Assembly: GCA_964006375.1 (NCBI GenBank)
Contig: OZ023262.1
Location: forward strand, 89,135,654-89,199,653
From: Tillus elongatus
Lineage: Eukaryota > Arthropoda > Insecta > Coleoptera > Cleridae
DNA length: 64,000 nucleotides
Direction of reading: 5' to 3'
In this document: positions 22,856 to 36,350 of the stretch, in pieces
Layout: every line of letters begins with the position of its first letter
Numbering within the stretch: position 1 is the stretch's first letter
Translations under genes and position numbers: made by a program
Notes under the pieces: generated by a model
Database searches by the model: none
What the model was told of the DNA's origin: nothing
The model's input: only the letters and a program-made list of their open reading frames with translations

Positions 22856-22920
22856 CAGTTTATTGATCCCCTTGATGACGCTAACTTTGTTAGCGTCACG
22901 ATCGTCGGGTCTAAAAACTG
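22856..22920 (+). ncRNA. Hammerhead-ribozyme-like motif, plus strand
   Basis: CAGTTT (22856-22861) pairs with AAACTG (22915-22920) as outer stem I; CCC pairs with GGG (22907-22909) as inner stem I. The TTGATGA box, stem II GCTAAC-TTT-GTTAGC and the palindromic ACGATCGT followed by C (cleavage site) are present, but the GAAAC box is mutated to GTCAC. The secondary structure is well preserved; catalysis by this copy is unlikely. Confidence 0.5.
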
Positions 22921-24255
22921 TATTCTGATGAATTGGGTTCTTCAAGTTGTACTTACCAGTGCTCATCACATGCTTCAATCTTCACCCATTGAGAAAATAG
23001 TACTTCTACAAGAATGAGTTAATGAGTTTTATGTAAAAAATTCGATAAAACATTTTTCACAAAAATGTCTGTATACAATTTTTTTTCACGAAAATTCATT
23101 AAAACATTATTTTTGATGAATTTCTTAAAAAAAAATGTTTCATCATAACTTCGCCAAATCTTCTTTGACGCATAAGTTCGTAACCAATTTTTCTTTCAAG
23201 AAACTTACAAACAATGATTTATAATGTATACAACCTGATGTAAAGTATAGACGATTTTCTTTTACCTGACGGTGCCGTAGAAAGCGAAGATAGAAAAAAA
23301 CAAGCACTTGAGAAGCCACAGAAAAAGTCTCTACGGATTATTAAGTATAGAATGGTGTAATCAAGTTAGAGAAACAAAAACAACCTGATCTCCTATTAAA
23401 ACTTGAATTGACAGTTTCGTTAATGAATCTGTTCAATAGAAATTTTCTAAAAATTCATTTTAATTATATAATCTGATAATATAACGTCAAAAAAAAGGAG
23501 CAAAAGAACTAAAAAAAGAAAGTTCACACACACAGTTCCGGGTTTAAATGCGCGTCTAACGACTTGGCTGTGAAGCACATGACAGATCTGTTGTAATGAA
23601 CGGGTTATAAGCTCTTATGTATATATATTCTATTTTAAACTGATTTTTTGCAAATATTTTATCAAATGAAAACTCTAAACAGCAGACTAGGACTTAAAAG
23701 ACACGTCATTTTATATTTTACATGCATCAGGCCAAGAACCTTTGTTAAAAATATTGACTTTTAATATTGTCACTTTCACATTTTCAGAAGAAAAGCTATA
23801 AAGTATTTTTTCTCGCATTTCGACCTTTTTGAGCCAAGAAAAATAGTCTGTATCTGTAATATTCAGTGGATTAGATTTTTTTTAAGACACTATATTTTGG
23901 TCAGGTGCGTTTCTCTGACCACCAGGGATCCAATTTTTTTATGTTTAGATGCTTATACGTTTTTTATTCCTTTTAAAATATGGATCCAAATTTTGGATTG
24001 TGATTTACGCTCAGTAATATAGAGCTGCGTACCAAATCTAATTCCGATAGAATTAATAGTCCCGGAGATATAAAAATTTTCCCGGAAAAACTAGTCCGAT
24101 TTTCGTGGAAGATTGACTAAAATGAACAAATAATTATGGCCCTCAATGTATTATTATGTATATACAAAAAAAAATGGTACTGCACAAAAAGACATTTTGG
24201 TTAGATATAAAATAGTGTTTATGATTTTTGTAGAAAAACTGTTCGTTATAAAAAA

Positions 24256-25623
<1,368 letters not shown>

Positions 25624-26974
25624 TTTTTTATAACGAACAGTTTTTCTACAAAAATCAGAAACACTATTTTATATCTAACCAAAATGTCTTTTTGTGCAGT
25701 ACCATTTTTATTTTTGTATATACATAATAATACAGTGAGGGCCATAATTATTTGTTCATTTTAGTCAATCTCCCACGAAAATCGAACTGGTTTTTCCGGG
25801 AAAATTTTTATATCTCCGGGACTATTAATTCGATAGGAACCAAATTTGGTACGCAGCTCTACATTATTGAACGTGAATCACAATCCAAAATTTGGATCCA
25901 TATTTTAAAAGGAATAAAAAACGTATAAGCATCTAAACATTAAAAAAATTGGATCCCTGGTGGTCAGAGAAACGCACCTGACCAAAATATAGTGTCTTAA
26001 AGAAAATCTAATCTACTGAATATTACAGATACAGACTATTTTTCTTGGCTCAAAAAGTCGAAATGCGAGAAAAACTACTTTAAAAATTTTATAGCTTTTC
26101 TTCTGAAAATGTGAAAGTGACAATATTAAAAGCAATATTTTTAACAAAGGTTCTTGGCCTGATGCATGTAAAATATAAAATGACGTGTCTTTTAAGTCCT
26201 AGATTGCTGTTTAGAGTTTTCATTTGATAAAATATTTGCAAAAAATGACTTTAAAATAGAGATTATTTGGTTAGCTAAAACATAAGAGCTTAAAACCCGT
26301 TCATTACAACAGATCTGTCATGTGCTCCACAGCCAGGTCGTTAGACGCGCATTTAAACCCGGAACTGTGTGTGTGAACTTTCTTTTTTCGTTATTATGCT
26401 CCTTTTTCAACGTTATATTATCAGATTATATAATTACAATGAATTTTTAGCGAATTTCTATTGAACAGATTCATTAGCGAAACTTTCAATTCAAGTTTTA
26501 ATAGCAGATCAGGTTGTTTTTGTTTCTCTAACTTGATTACACCATTCTATACTTAATAAGCCGTAGAGACTTGTTCTGTGGCTTCTCAAGCGCTTGTTTT
26601 CTTCTTTCTTCGCTTTCTACGGCATCGTCAGGTAAAAGAAAATCGTCTATACTTTACATCAGGTTGTATACATTATAAATCATTGTTTGTAAGTTTCTTG
26701 AAAGAAAAATTGGTTACGAACCTATGCGTCAAAGAAGATTTGGCGAAGTTATGATGAAACATTTTTTTTAAGAAATTCATCAAAAATAATGTTTTAATGA
26801 ATTTTCGTGAAAAAAATTGTATAAAGACATTTTTGTGAAAAATGTTTTATCGAATTTTTTACATAAAACTCATTAACTCATTCTTGTAGAAGTACTATTT
26901 TCTCAATGGGTGAAGATTGAAGCATGTGATGAGCACTGGTAAGTACAACTTGGAGAACCCAATTCATCACAATG

Positions 26975-27039
26975 CAGTTTTTAGACACGACGATCGTGTC
27001 GCTAACAAAGTTAGCGTCATCAAGAGGATAAATAAACTG
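26975..27039 (-). ncRNA. Hammerhead-ribozyme-like motif, minus strand
   Basis: Outer stem I AAACTG/CAGTTT at the two ends, TTGATGA box, stem II GCTAAC-TTT-GTTAGC, GACAC in place of GAAAC, and GATCGTC. Partner, by palindrome symmetry, of the motif at 22856-22920. Confidence 0.45.
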
Positions 27040-27115
27040 AACAGTTTATAAACTATTTGGAGAACCAAATTCATCACAATACAGTTTTAGACTCGACGAC
27101 AGTTTATAAACTGTT

Positions 27116-27175
27116 CAGTTTATTCTTTCCCTTGATGACGCCAACTTTGTTAGCGAAACAATCGTCTCAAAACTG
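27116..27175 (+). ncRNA. Hammerhead-ribozyme-like motif, plus strand
   Basis: CAGTTT at 27116-27121 and AAACTG at 27170-27175 close stem I. TTGATGA, stem II GCCAAC-TTT-GTTAGC, an intact GAAAC box and AATCGTC are present. Only the first C of the catalytic box is changed. Confidence 0.5.
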
Positions 27176-27424
27176 TATTGTGATGAATTGGGTTCTCCAA
27201 ATTGTACTTATCAGTACTACTGTTTACCAAATTTGTATTAAAAAAAATTGAGGATTTTTTGCAAACAGTTTGCTACCCCATTCTTCCTGGGTTTTTTTCT
27301 TCAATTTGGACCTCAGATATTTTTATCGAATATGCATAGGAAAAAATATTGTGCTTATGACTTTGAGACATTTGAAAAATGTCTTCAAGTAGTAGCCATA
27401 AAACAGTGATATATACATATACAT

Positions 27425-27432
<8 letters not shown>

Positions 27433-27509
<77 letters not shown>
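27433..27509. repeat. (TA)n microsatellite between palindrome and deleted mariner
   Basis: About 77 bp of TA. The right palindrome arm ends just left of it; the mariner tip starts immediately right. Confidence 0.95.
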
Positions 27510-27512
<3 letters not shown>

Positions 27513-28091
27513 CGCCTCAAAATAAGGAATATATTCGATAAAACAGGAAGTTATTTTTGGCCTGCAAGATATCCTGATTTGACTCCCTTGGACTTTTTAT
27601 GGGGCCATCTAAAAAGTTCTGTGTACAAACCAGATAGCCTGCAAGTTCTGCAAAAAAGGATAAGAACTACGATGCGACCAATTAAAACAGAAACTATTTC
27701 AAACGCTTTCTCAGGAAGTTGCTGGTGAACATTTTAAGCATTTCCTTTCATAATAAAATTCTGTTTGTTCTTTATTTTTACAATAATACAAAATTTCACA
27801 CTTCGAATTCCTAAAATATTTTTCTCGAAATTTTCCTTATGTAACGTAACATAAAAGTAATATCACTGTGTTGGCAATTTAATGAGGTATTAAAATTTGG
27901 AGAGAAAACGAGGGTTGCTATTTGAAGAAAAACATCTATGACGTCACCATCCTTTAGCGCGTCACTCTGTACAATTGAGTAGTATGTCAAATGGTGGGCC
28001 ATTTTTCAACAAATTTCAGATGTTTTTTAGTTTGCTCAAAAAAATCACGTTCTGGTTTATCGAATTTATTTCTTAGTTTTGACCCGCACCG
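27510..28091 (+). mobile_element. Internally deleted mariner with short TIRs
   Basis: A 582-bp element flanked by TA. The left tip is 'GTGCGCCTCAAAATAAGG'; the right tip on the minus strand is 'CGGTGCGGGTCAAAACTAAG'. Only the end of a transposase remains: 27540-27730 reads WPARYPDLTPLDF, WGHLKSSVY, with a frame break. The 3' part (27740-28091) is untranslated. Its right end resembles the relic ending at 36846. Confidence 0.7.
27540..27728 (+). pseudogene. Mariner transposase, C-terminal remnant
   Basis: Contains the third catalytic Asp region (YPDLTPLDF) and the following 40 residues typical of Tc1/mariner enzymes. The DNA-binding region and the first two Asp residues are deleted. Confidence 0.75.
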
Positions 28092-28109
28092 TATATAAAG
28101 TGTATATTA

Positions 28110-28295
28110 TTTCTATGAAAACTTACTATCATAACGCAGCGGATGATTTTTCAAAATCACTGTCGTCGTTGAGATCTAGCTCAAGGTGGAGGGTAGGTTA
28201 GTTTAGATGAGCAAAAAGGGTCAGCAATGGCCTAGTTGCCAGTAAGCATCTTACCTTTACCTTTTTTACTATCATAACGCACCTGCTGCATCTAG
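28110..28295 (+). mobile_element. H element 3' end interrupted by a 129-bp insertion
   Basis: 'ctatgaaaacttactatcat' and the hairpin half at 28112-28138, then an insertion, then the repeated 14-mer and CCTGCTGCATCTAG to 28295, before a run of 13 T's. It probably belongs to the H copy whose 5' end is at 21015. Confidence 0.7.
28139..28267. mobile_element. 129-bp short insertion with 14-bp target duplication
   Basis: Flanked by two identical copies of ACTATCATAACGCA (28125-28138 and 28268-28281), which interrupt the otherwise continuous H hairpin. The right end is 'ttacctttaccttttt', a simple-repeat-like tail. Size, target duplication length and tail suggest a SINE or a 5'-truncated LINE copy. 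The family is not recognised. Confidence 0.7.
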
Positions 28296-29045
28296 TTTTT
28301 TTTTTTTTAATAATCGATAACACATTTATTGCTTAAGATACAAGAAAAACAAATTATAATACATACGAAAGCCTAAACCTGAGAGTTTTACTCCTATAAT
28401 ATTATATGAGTTAAATGCCCGCATCTCTTCCACGCGATCTTCCAAACGATGCCCGAAATATGTTAGAACTGTTTGAAGCATGTTCGGCGACATAGGATAA
28501 ATGTTTCTCGCAAAGTATCCAAAATAAGTTTTGCAGTATGACAAGTGATACCGCCTTGCTGGAAAAGGTAATTTTATTCATCTTCTTAGAGTTGCGGTAT
28601 AAGAAATATCCGGAGAAGAATATGTGTATACCGTTCAAAATGAACTGTGTTTTGCATTTTTTGTCAAAAGGCGAGCTAGTGATTCCTGTTAATGATACAG
28701 CACACCAAAAGTCACTTTTGAAGAACATAAACAACTTTATGAAATTTGACGTGGTTTTTCTGTAGCGTTCTGGTGAAAATTATCTTGAGTGACCATGACT
28801 TGTAAAGAAAAGTTAGCTAAGTCACTCATGAAAAGACGTTTTGCGTATGTGGTCAATTCTTTACTCTAAGAAAGTTAGATACAACTAATCACGGCACTCT
28901 TTATAATGTTTAGTTAACGTCTGAACTGCTCTTACTTTGTACGATTGGAATTTCATTATGTGCAGAATTAATTGGGTACTCGTGGAAAATGTATTTAACG
29001 CTGCCGGATGTCGTCTTACTAATTGACTTGGTCTCGAAGAATTGA
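28296..29045. other. Unassigned DNA
   Basis: No element recognised. Overlapping frames at 28326-28544, 28411-28734 (minus) and 28538-28765 (plus) are open for 70-107 codons. They have no motif I know, no codon-use contrast that I can judge, and no recognisable start context. Confidence 0.4.
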
Positions 29046-29355
29046 TTGTGTGTGTGTTTTTTTCTTTCTTTTATCGTCGTTCTATTTCCGCTACTATGGT
29101 CAATCACCGACGCCATGGAGCAGCTTTACTTTAGTATCCCAGGAATTTTGCCGAACCCCTGCCTTTCTATAGGGGCCCTTGGGCTCTTTAACGTGCCGAA
29201 CATGGCACGGACCCGGAACCGATGGCTTTACGCCTCCTCCGACGGGCGGAACGTGCGGACATTCAATTTGCTCAAGTACAATGACAGAACCTCGGTTGAT
29301 GTTAAAGTTACAGTATGTTTTAAAAAGGTTCTTAACACCGAACCATTGAGGCTAT
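29046..29355 (-). mobile_element. tRNA-type SINE, copy lacking box B
   Basis: Minus-strand start at about 29355 ('gcctcaatggttcggtgtta', box A-like). It then jumps into the central region ('catcaaccgaggttctgtc') because the stretch with box B is missing relative to 35096-35470. The body 'ggcacgttaaagagcccaag' is present. The 3' tail is (CA)n, seen as 'tgtgtgtgtgt' at 29046-29058 on the plus strand. Confidence 0.6.
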
Positions 29356-29479
29356 AATTGATTTTCTTACCAGCTTTTTTTTCCAACTGTTATCTTAATA
29401 ATCAGTGTGTCCTACTTAAAAGGAATATTTGATAACAGCAGAGTTTTTCAAAAGCAAGTATGCAATTCTAGTTACATGT

Positions 29480-29695
29480 ATTTAAGACTCAACGTGTGGG
29501 CCTGTCTGTAAATCTTCGTAGATGGCGCTGTTCGCAACTGCTTGGAAACTAACATATAAATAGCAGTTCTAGTTTATATTCGCTCAGTTTATTCATCCTA
29601 CTGATGACGCTAACTTTGTTAGCGAAACGATCGTCGGGTCTAAAACCTTTATTGTGATTAATTGGGTTCTCCAAATTGTACCTATGGTACTAGAT
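29480..29695 (+). mobile_element. Single hammerhead-like unit with upstream promoter-like region
   Basis: 'tcttcgtagatggcgctgtt' and 'aacatataaatagcagttct' (TATA-like) precede a hammerhead-like core (29585-29648), followed by 'ttgggttctccaaattgtac'. The same order occurs at 63000-63245. This looks like a Penelope-type terminal region or retrozyme-like unit in the non-palindromic form. Confidence 0.5.
29585..29648 (+). ncRNA. Hammerhead-ribozyme-like motif, best core in the window
   Basis: Intact CTGATGA (29601-29607), one extra C, stem II GCTAAC-TTT-GTTAGC, intact GAAAC (29624-29628), the self-complementary ACGATCGT and a GTC cleavage triplet (29633-29635), then GGGTC. Outer stem I is weakened: CAGTTT at 29585 faces AAAACC rather than AAAACTG, and one A is inserted before the box. 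Confidence 0.55.
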
Positions 29696-29774
29696 TTAAT
29701 GGATGCTTTTATGTTTCTATGGAGGCTTTAACATGCATCACAATTGAATATTATTCTAGCTTAGTAGGAAATAA

Positions 29775-29853
29775 CGTTATCAAAACGAAATTTCTTCAAA
29801 TGAGCGCTAATTAGGCCCCCTAGAACACATATCCGGGGTCAGATTTTTATATG

Positions 29854-29942
<89 letters not shown>

Positions 29943-30632
29943 ATCACACCGGTGACCAAAAAAAAATAGGCCGATTTTGATTAAATTTGGTCAATACCTT
30001 CCTTTTGTGGCTTGGATAAGTTCATTAACCAGGAAAATCGGCCCAGATTTTCCCGGAAAATGTTGTGTTTTCTTTTGAAAGCAAATAATATCTCCGGAAA
30101 TAACAAAGTAACAGCAACCAAATTTGGTCGCAGGTTATAGCATTAAGGTAAATTACCTACCAAAATTTAGCTCCGTATGTTGAAGGGGAAAACCGTTATA
30201 CGCATTTAAAGAAAAATAAATTGGAATTTTCCTCAAAACGTCAAAGTCGCGATTTAAAACGTCAAAATTGGCAATATTTAGGCAAAGAACCTGAAACTAA
30301 TACGAACTATGAAAAGAAAATTGTCCCAAGAAGAATGTTTTACAAAGCTTGTAGTCTTAGCTTAAACCGTCATTGTCCTTAATTTTACTAAAATGTTTCC
30401 AGAAAATTCATTTCAAATAGACCCTTTCTCCGATGCCTTAGCAGTCTTTAATGGTATATAATTTTTGTCGAACTTTCGTAAAACATCAATAAATCTCAAT
30501 ATATCCGTTATTATATAAGATATAAAAAAACTTGTATACATGAATTATAGGGTGTCTTGAGCTACATCTTAAAACATTATTTCTACAATCACCGGATGGT
30601 CCATAAGTCGTTGGTTATACAAATTTCCTTTT
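29775..30632 (+). mobile_element. H element, 5' end lost
   Basis: Begins in the 'cttcaaatgagcgctaatta' block, has (TA)n 29859-29938, 'tcacaccggtgacc' and the full body up to 'ccataagtcgttggttatac' at about 30600. There it is replaced by the 5' terminus of the next H copy, giving a tandem pair in the same orientation. Confidence 0.7.
29859..29938. repeat. (TA)n microsatellite
   Basis: About 80 bp of TA, H-internal. Confidence 0.95.
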
Positions 30633-30636
30633 TTTT

Positions 30637-30757
30637 TTAGTGAATTTTCTTTAAAAAAAGTCACTAATGAGGAGATCTCGGCTTTTGAATTTTGAAAAAA
30701 ATTCCTTCAAATTAGCACTAATTAGGCCCCCGAGAGCACATGTCCGGGGTCGGTTTC

Positions 30758-30848
<91 letters not shown>

Positions 30849-31710
30849 CTCTGCTCAGTTGAAATAGATTAAACAATGTTTTCTTATAATTAGACAGACG
30901 GATTCCCCCTATCAGTGTCAGTTCTGAGCCAGCCTTAAATGTATGGAATTTAGACCACGAAATTATAATGCATGTTTGTAAGAAAGTAAATTCGGGACTC
31001 AGCAAGTGCGTTATGGTAGCGAGTTTTTATTGAATGTCTCAAATTTAAATAGCTCAATTTGCCATTAACCTATAAGGTTCGTGGCTATGAAACTAGTTTT
31101 TTCGGGAACATTTTAAGTTTATTTTCGAAAAATTTTTTTTACATTTTCAAACAATAAAGTTAATTTGAAGAAATGTGGTACATTATTTTTACTATATATT
31201 TTATACTGGTAACCAAATTTGATGTATGTTTTCTTAAAAAAAAACACATATTTGCTATTTAAAACATTTTTATGAAAATTCACTATCATAACGCACTTGC
31301 TGCGTCCAGGCTTTTTTAATCGAACACGCCTTATGTTATTGCGTTTCTGCATTTTCCATAGAACATAATGCGTGTTTGTAAGAAAAGAAATTCTGGACCC
31401 AGCAAGTGCGTTATGGTAGCGAATTTTCTTTAAATGCTTCAAATTTAAATAGCTCAATTTGCTATTAACCTATAAGGTTGACCAAGAAACCAGTTTTTCT
31501 GGAACACTTTAAGTTTACTTTCGGTAAATTTTGTACATTTTCAAACAATAAAGTTATTTTGATGAAACATGGCACATTATTTCTACTATATATGTTATAC
31601 TGGTAAACAAATTTGATGCCTGCTTTCTTTAGAAAAAAAACACACATATTTGCTATTAAAAATACTTTTATAAAAATTCACTACCACAACGCACTTGCCT
31701 CGTCCAGACC
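30637..31710 (+). mobile_element. H element with two successive inverted tails
   Basis: AGTGAATTTTC follows a run of T at 30637. (TA)n 30761-30844. Then comes about 110 bp of foreign sequence (30846-30955). A first tail unit runs from 30990 to 31311 (ending GCTGCGTCCAGGC). A repeated body fragment with 'cgaacacgccttatgtta' follows, then a second tail unit at 31391-31710. Both tail units are inverted pairs, so the tail was duplicated. Confidence 0.65.
30761..30844. repeat. (TA)n microsatellite
   Basis: About 84 bp of TA, H-internal. Confidence 0.95.
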
Positions 31711-32199
31711 TTTTATTAATTTATATAAGTTTCCGTTTTCTGCTACATAGCTTAACTTGGAATAGGGTATCGTGTAAATTAAATGAATAATGAATAAATA
31801 TTTGTTTATTTTTTATTTTAAACCATTTTTTTTAATATTTGTGTCTTGCTGTTTTATGAGATTCAGGATATATTTCGTTTTATCACAAAAGAATGGACAC
31901 GGGTGTTAATCTCCAGTGTTGGGAATTGATTAAGTTTTAGTACGAAAATATTATGGGGAAGGAAAAATGTTATTCCTAGGGACGATAGGCCGTCCCTTGA
32001 TACTAAACAAATTAAAGTGAAACAACAGTGATGTAGCGGCAACACTAATGTAATGACTTGAAATCAATGGTGTAGTGTCCAACTGGTTATCAAAAGGGCT
32101 TATTAGCCTCTCTGATGGTTATCCTCAGGAGACTCCAACTATTGAACTGTTAGATTAGTTTAGGTTTGCAGAAATAGAAGCAGGCTACTTTTAAGACCT
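31711..32199. other. Unassigned AT-rich DNA
   Basis: No element or gene recognised. The frame at 31863-32045 is short and without similarity. Confidence 0.4.
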
Positions 32200-32246
32200 A
32201 AGGCATCCAAAAATTTTCTTTAAATGAGCGTGATCTAAGGCGCCAA

Positions 32247-32325
<79 letters not shown>
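32200..32325 (+). mobile_element. H 5' fragment with TA tract
   Basis: 'ttctttaaatgagcgtgatc' and 'aaggcgccaagaa' followed by (TA)n 32249-32325. The H body does not follow. Confidence 0.5.
32249..32325. repeat. (TA)n microsatellite
   Basis: About 77 bp of TA. Confidence 0.95.
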
Positions 32326-32329
<4 letters not shown>

Positions 32330-32574
32330 ATGCCGAAAGAATCGCTTAAATTGAGTAAAAGCAAAATAAGTTTTTTTTTTTGAAAAGATTTTTGTAATAT
32401 TAATTTTATTGGATTATACGTAATACACATTTTTGCATGAAAATCGATTTACCAATATCATTTCTTTTAGAGTAATGGCAGCTTGCATTAGAATTTGAAT
32501 ATAACAAACCGTACATCAATTAAAATAAAAACTCTGCACTTCACAATACTTACTTTTTAGTAGTGCCTGATATT

Positions 32575-33480
<906 letters not shown>

Positions 33481-34080
33481 ACAACATTGTTCGAACGCGC
33501 TCGTGCCGGAGCTCTGTTGCCATCTGTCATCCTGTGGTAATGTCGTTTATTGTCAATTGCCAATATCAAATTGGAAATTTAGCCTCAAATTTAGATTTTA
33601 GACATGATACAATTACTAGAGAGATATGATAAGGCGGCTACCAGCTTTGCACTGTCACGCGCATGCGACATTTGGTGAGTAGAGCCACAACATAATATTA
33701 TGCTGTGGTACAGTGAGTTTGATGTTTCATCACATCTTATAACCTCTTAACAAATTACGAAACTGCTGTCTTTTATTAGATTTTATTAATGTATTTTACA
33801 AATTTTTGTGTGCATACAGTTAGAAGTAATTTGTTATGAGCAAAATACTACCGTGACATGATGATGATATCGAGGTCATGACTGTTAATGCGCTCTAAAT
33901 ATCTTCTCTACTTTTTAAGTTTGTGTTGCCACAATTAAGCGCCTCGCACCACACCACCCCCACCCCCCCCCCACGATACTTATCTTGTGCTTTTAAATGT
34001 ATAATAAAAATAAAAAGTAAATGAAAATGCAAGTGAACCTATTTATTTAATGCTGTATTCTATATTATCTGAAATAGACA
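33481..34080. other. Unassigned DNA with a poly-C run
   Basis: No gene recognised. A C-rich run ('ccacccccacccccccccc') lies at 33953-33973. The stretch near 33498-33530 is unusually GC-rich ('cgaacgcgctcgtgccggag'). Confidence 0.4.
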
Positions 34081-34752
34081 TTACAGGCGACGAAGTGGAA
34101 TGGTATTTTGGTAAATTTGCAATTTACCGTACGAAGAGCTTTTAGATAGTTTCTTTCAGAAACATGCTAATAGCCCCCTTGGATGCCTAAAGCAGAAGGC
34201 AAATTTGTTGCAAACAACCCCCAAGAAATTTAAGGACCAAGAACAAATAGTGGTGCTGGGCGGGGAGAAAATATGAGCGGAAAATTCTAAGGAAACTACT
34301 TATTTGGACTGTGGAAAGATGCGTTTTTCACATTTTGCAACAATATCTCTTTTAAACCCTCTCTACCTTGCACAACATCCATATTCGCCTCAGGTCCCGT
34401 AACTTTGCTTTGTGTTTTGAAGGTGGTTGTATGCATGCACAAGGGGAAGGAAAACTTCCGTGTTTTTGGTGTGGGGCAGAAAAGCTGTTCGTCCTGAGGG
34501 TTATTCTTTCCCTTCTGCATGTATACAATCACACTCAATGCATGAACCACATAAATCTGTTTTTTTCAGCTTTCTGGTGTTTTTTTGCTAAGTATATTTC
34601 CTGTTTTCCAATTGCTTTGTTTGAGTTTTGTATTCAAATTACTGTATTATAGTTAAGTAAAGTAATTTTTTATAACTTTATTTATAAGGCTAAATACTAA
34701 TATATTATTTTTATAAAAATTCACTACCACAACGCACTTTCTGCATCCCGAA
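34081..34752 (+). mobile_element. Second H-related subfamily fragment
   Basis: Contains the cassette shared with 17990-18410 and 61190-61620 ('cccccaagaaatttaagg' near 34219) and ends with an H-type tail 'attcactaccacaacgcac', then TTTCTGCATCCCGAAC at 34752, before TTTTT. Confidence 0.5.
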
Positions 34753-34914
34753 CTTTTTCTATAGATTAAGTAGGTATAAAACATTTCAAAGTGTCAGTTT
34801 AATACCTACTTTTGACATAGTATCAGTAAAATGTGCTATTATATTTCAAGCATTATGGCACATTTAATAGTCACACAAAAGATGTAAATATAAATCCTTA
34901 TTGGTTGCGGGGAT

Positions 34915-36255
34915 AACATTAGAAATCTGCAGAAAGTATGCGATTTGTTAAATGCAAAAAATCCAAATTACTCTATTAGACAATCCACAGTAAGATTGAA
35001 GTTTAAAGAAAATGGTTTTATCGAAAATATTCCAAAACCCGGTCATTCAAAAATTTGTGAAGATCATAAGCTGAACATTTTGTAAGCTGTGGAAACTGTG
35101 TGTGTGTGTGTGTGTGTGTTTTGTTTCTTTAACGTCAGCCTATTTCCGCGACTATGGCCAATCATGAACGCCAGGGAGCAGTTTCACCTCACTATTCTGG
35201 AAATCATGCTGAACCCCTGCCTTTCTGCAAGGAGGGTAAGAATCTTTAACGTGCCCAACATCGCATGGACGCGGGACCGGCGGGTTTATGCCCCCTCCGA
35301 AGGGCAAAACGTGCAGACATTCAACTTGCTCAAATACAATGTCAGACCCTCGGTTGATGTTGATGTTACAGTTTGTACTGAAAAAATGAAAGGAAAACCC
35401 TGGGATCGAACACAGTACCCTTCGGTTCAGAGACACACGTTCTTACGCCTGAACCACCGAGGCTCTGGTATGGAAAGAATCCTCCTAATACGTCTAGATT
35501 GATTGCATTGGAAGATAAAGTTAGTCGGGCAACAGTGATATTTGTCATGCGGAAGGGAAAATGACATCGCTACAAAATTTAACTCGTAGAGAAACTCAAC
35601 GATGAAGACCGCGACCGGCGACTTCAGGTTTGTGAAACCATAGGTGCCACGTCTTGTCTCCGCGATACAGAAAAACTTCAAAATTACAGGTATTAGAGTC
35701 GCGTAAAGCTTTATTTTGTGGTAGAGATACATACTCATCACCCGCAGAAATTAAATCTATTGGCTGGAACAGTTGTTACAAAATTAGTAGCGCCTTTCTT
35801 CTCTGAAAGATCTCTCACTGAAGAAAGATATTTGGAGTTTTCGGAACATTTCACATTATTTCAGCGCTTACAGCCATTTTCAAGCCTGAGATGATTTTTA
35901 CCATCCAGAAAATACGATATAGTTTTAGTAAGATGGCGCACCCCCGCATTATGCATTCCCTGTTTGAGATTTTTTGGGAAATTGCTTTCCTAGGATGTGG
36001 ATTGGCAGGCGAGTACCGATAAATTGAACCTCGAGATCCGCAGATCTTACACTCTGGAATTTTTTTATGGATTTATTTAAAACTCAATGTCTACGTCAAC
36101 AGTCTATAAAATTTAGCTAAACTTCAAACTCGCGTTACACATGAAATGCTGAAAATTATTCTGAATAAGATTTAGAACCTACAAAGAAATGACTACACAA
36201 ACTTGCGTATTGTCAAAAAGTCGGTGGGTGGCAATTCCAACATTTTATTCAACAA
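34915..36255 (+). pseudogene. Mariner transposase, multiply interrupted
   Basis: Helix-turn-helix region near 34950-35070 ('STVRLKFKENGFIENIPKPG' reading). After the SINE it resumes with 'KNPPNTSRLIALEDKVSRAT' at 35473-35535 and 'DRDRRLQVCETIGA' near 35610. Next come a 'RYLEF'-like stretch near 35835 and DGAPPH near 35933 (second catalytic Asp), in several frames. Stops and shifts throughout. The alignment continues to about 36250, just before the palindromic insertion. Confidence 0.65.
35096..35470 (-). mobile_element. tRNA-type SINE with A and B boxes
   Basis: On the minus strand: start at about 35466 ('gcctcggtggttcaggcg'), box A-like TGGTTCAGGCG at 35446-35456, box B-like GTTCGATCCC at 35402-35411, a central GC-richer body including 'gggcacgttaaagattctta', and a (CA)n tail (35097-35120 on the plus strand as TG). 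It interrupts a mariner transposase reading; the target repeat TGGAAA occurs at 35090-35095 and 35471-35476. Internal pol III promoter, so transcription would not depend on flanks. The long plus frame 35089-35502 is a by-product. Confidence 0.75.
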
Positions 36256-36350
36256 TATTTGTATTTACTAAGTGAAGATTGGAACCTGTGATGAGTACTG
36301 ATAAGTACACTTGGAAAACCCAAATCACCACAACACATTTTAAAAGACCT

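Larger units (their letters stand above)
22690..22990. mobile_element. Head-to-head hammerhead-like unit, left palindrome arm
   Basis: Two hammerhead-like cores face each other (minus 22720-22779, plus 22856-22920), joined by a central part containing 'gtttataaactgttcagttt'. The outer ends carry 'ttggagaacccaattcatc' on both sides. The right outer segment 'ctcatcacatgcttcaatct' corresponds to the end of the 234-bp unit at 36267-36500. Confidence 0.65.
26905..27235. mobile_element. Head-to-head hammerhead-like unit, right palindrome arm
   Basis: Mirror image of 22690-22990. The two cores are a minus-strand one at 26975-27039 and a plus-strand one at 27116-27175. The right-arm copies differ from the left-arm ones at several positions, so the arms have diverged since the palindrome formed. 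Confidence 0.65.

Noticed and set aside
28326..28765. Overlapping frames on both strands that might be a host exon
   Set aside because: No recognised motif, overlapping on opposite strands, no start or splice context that I can defend.
35089..35502. 137-residue plus-strand frame with normal-looking composition
   Set aside because: It is the antisense of the tRNA-type SINE; the sister SINE copy does not keep the frame.
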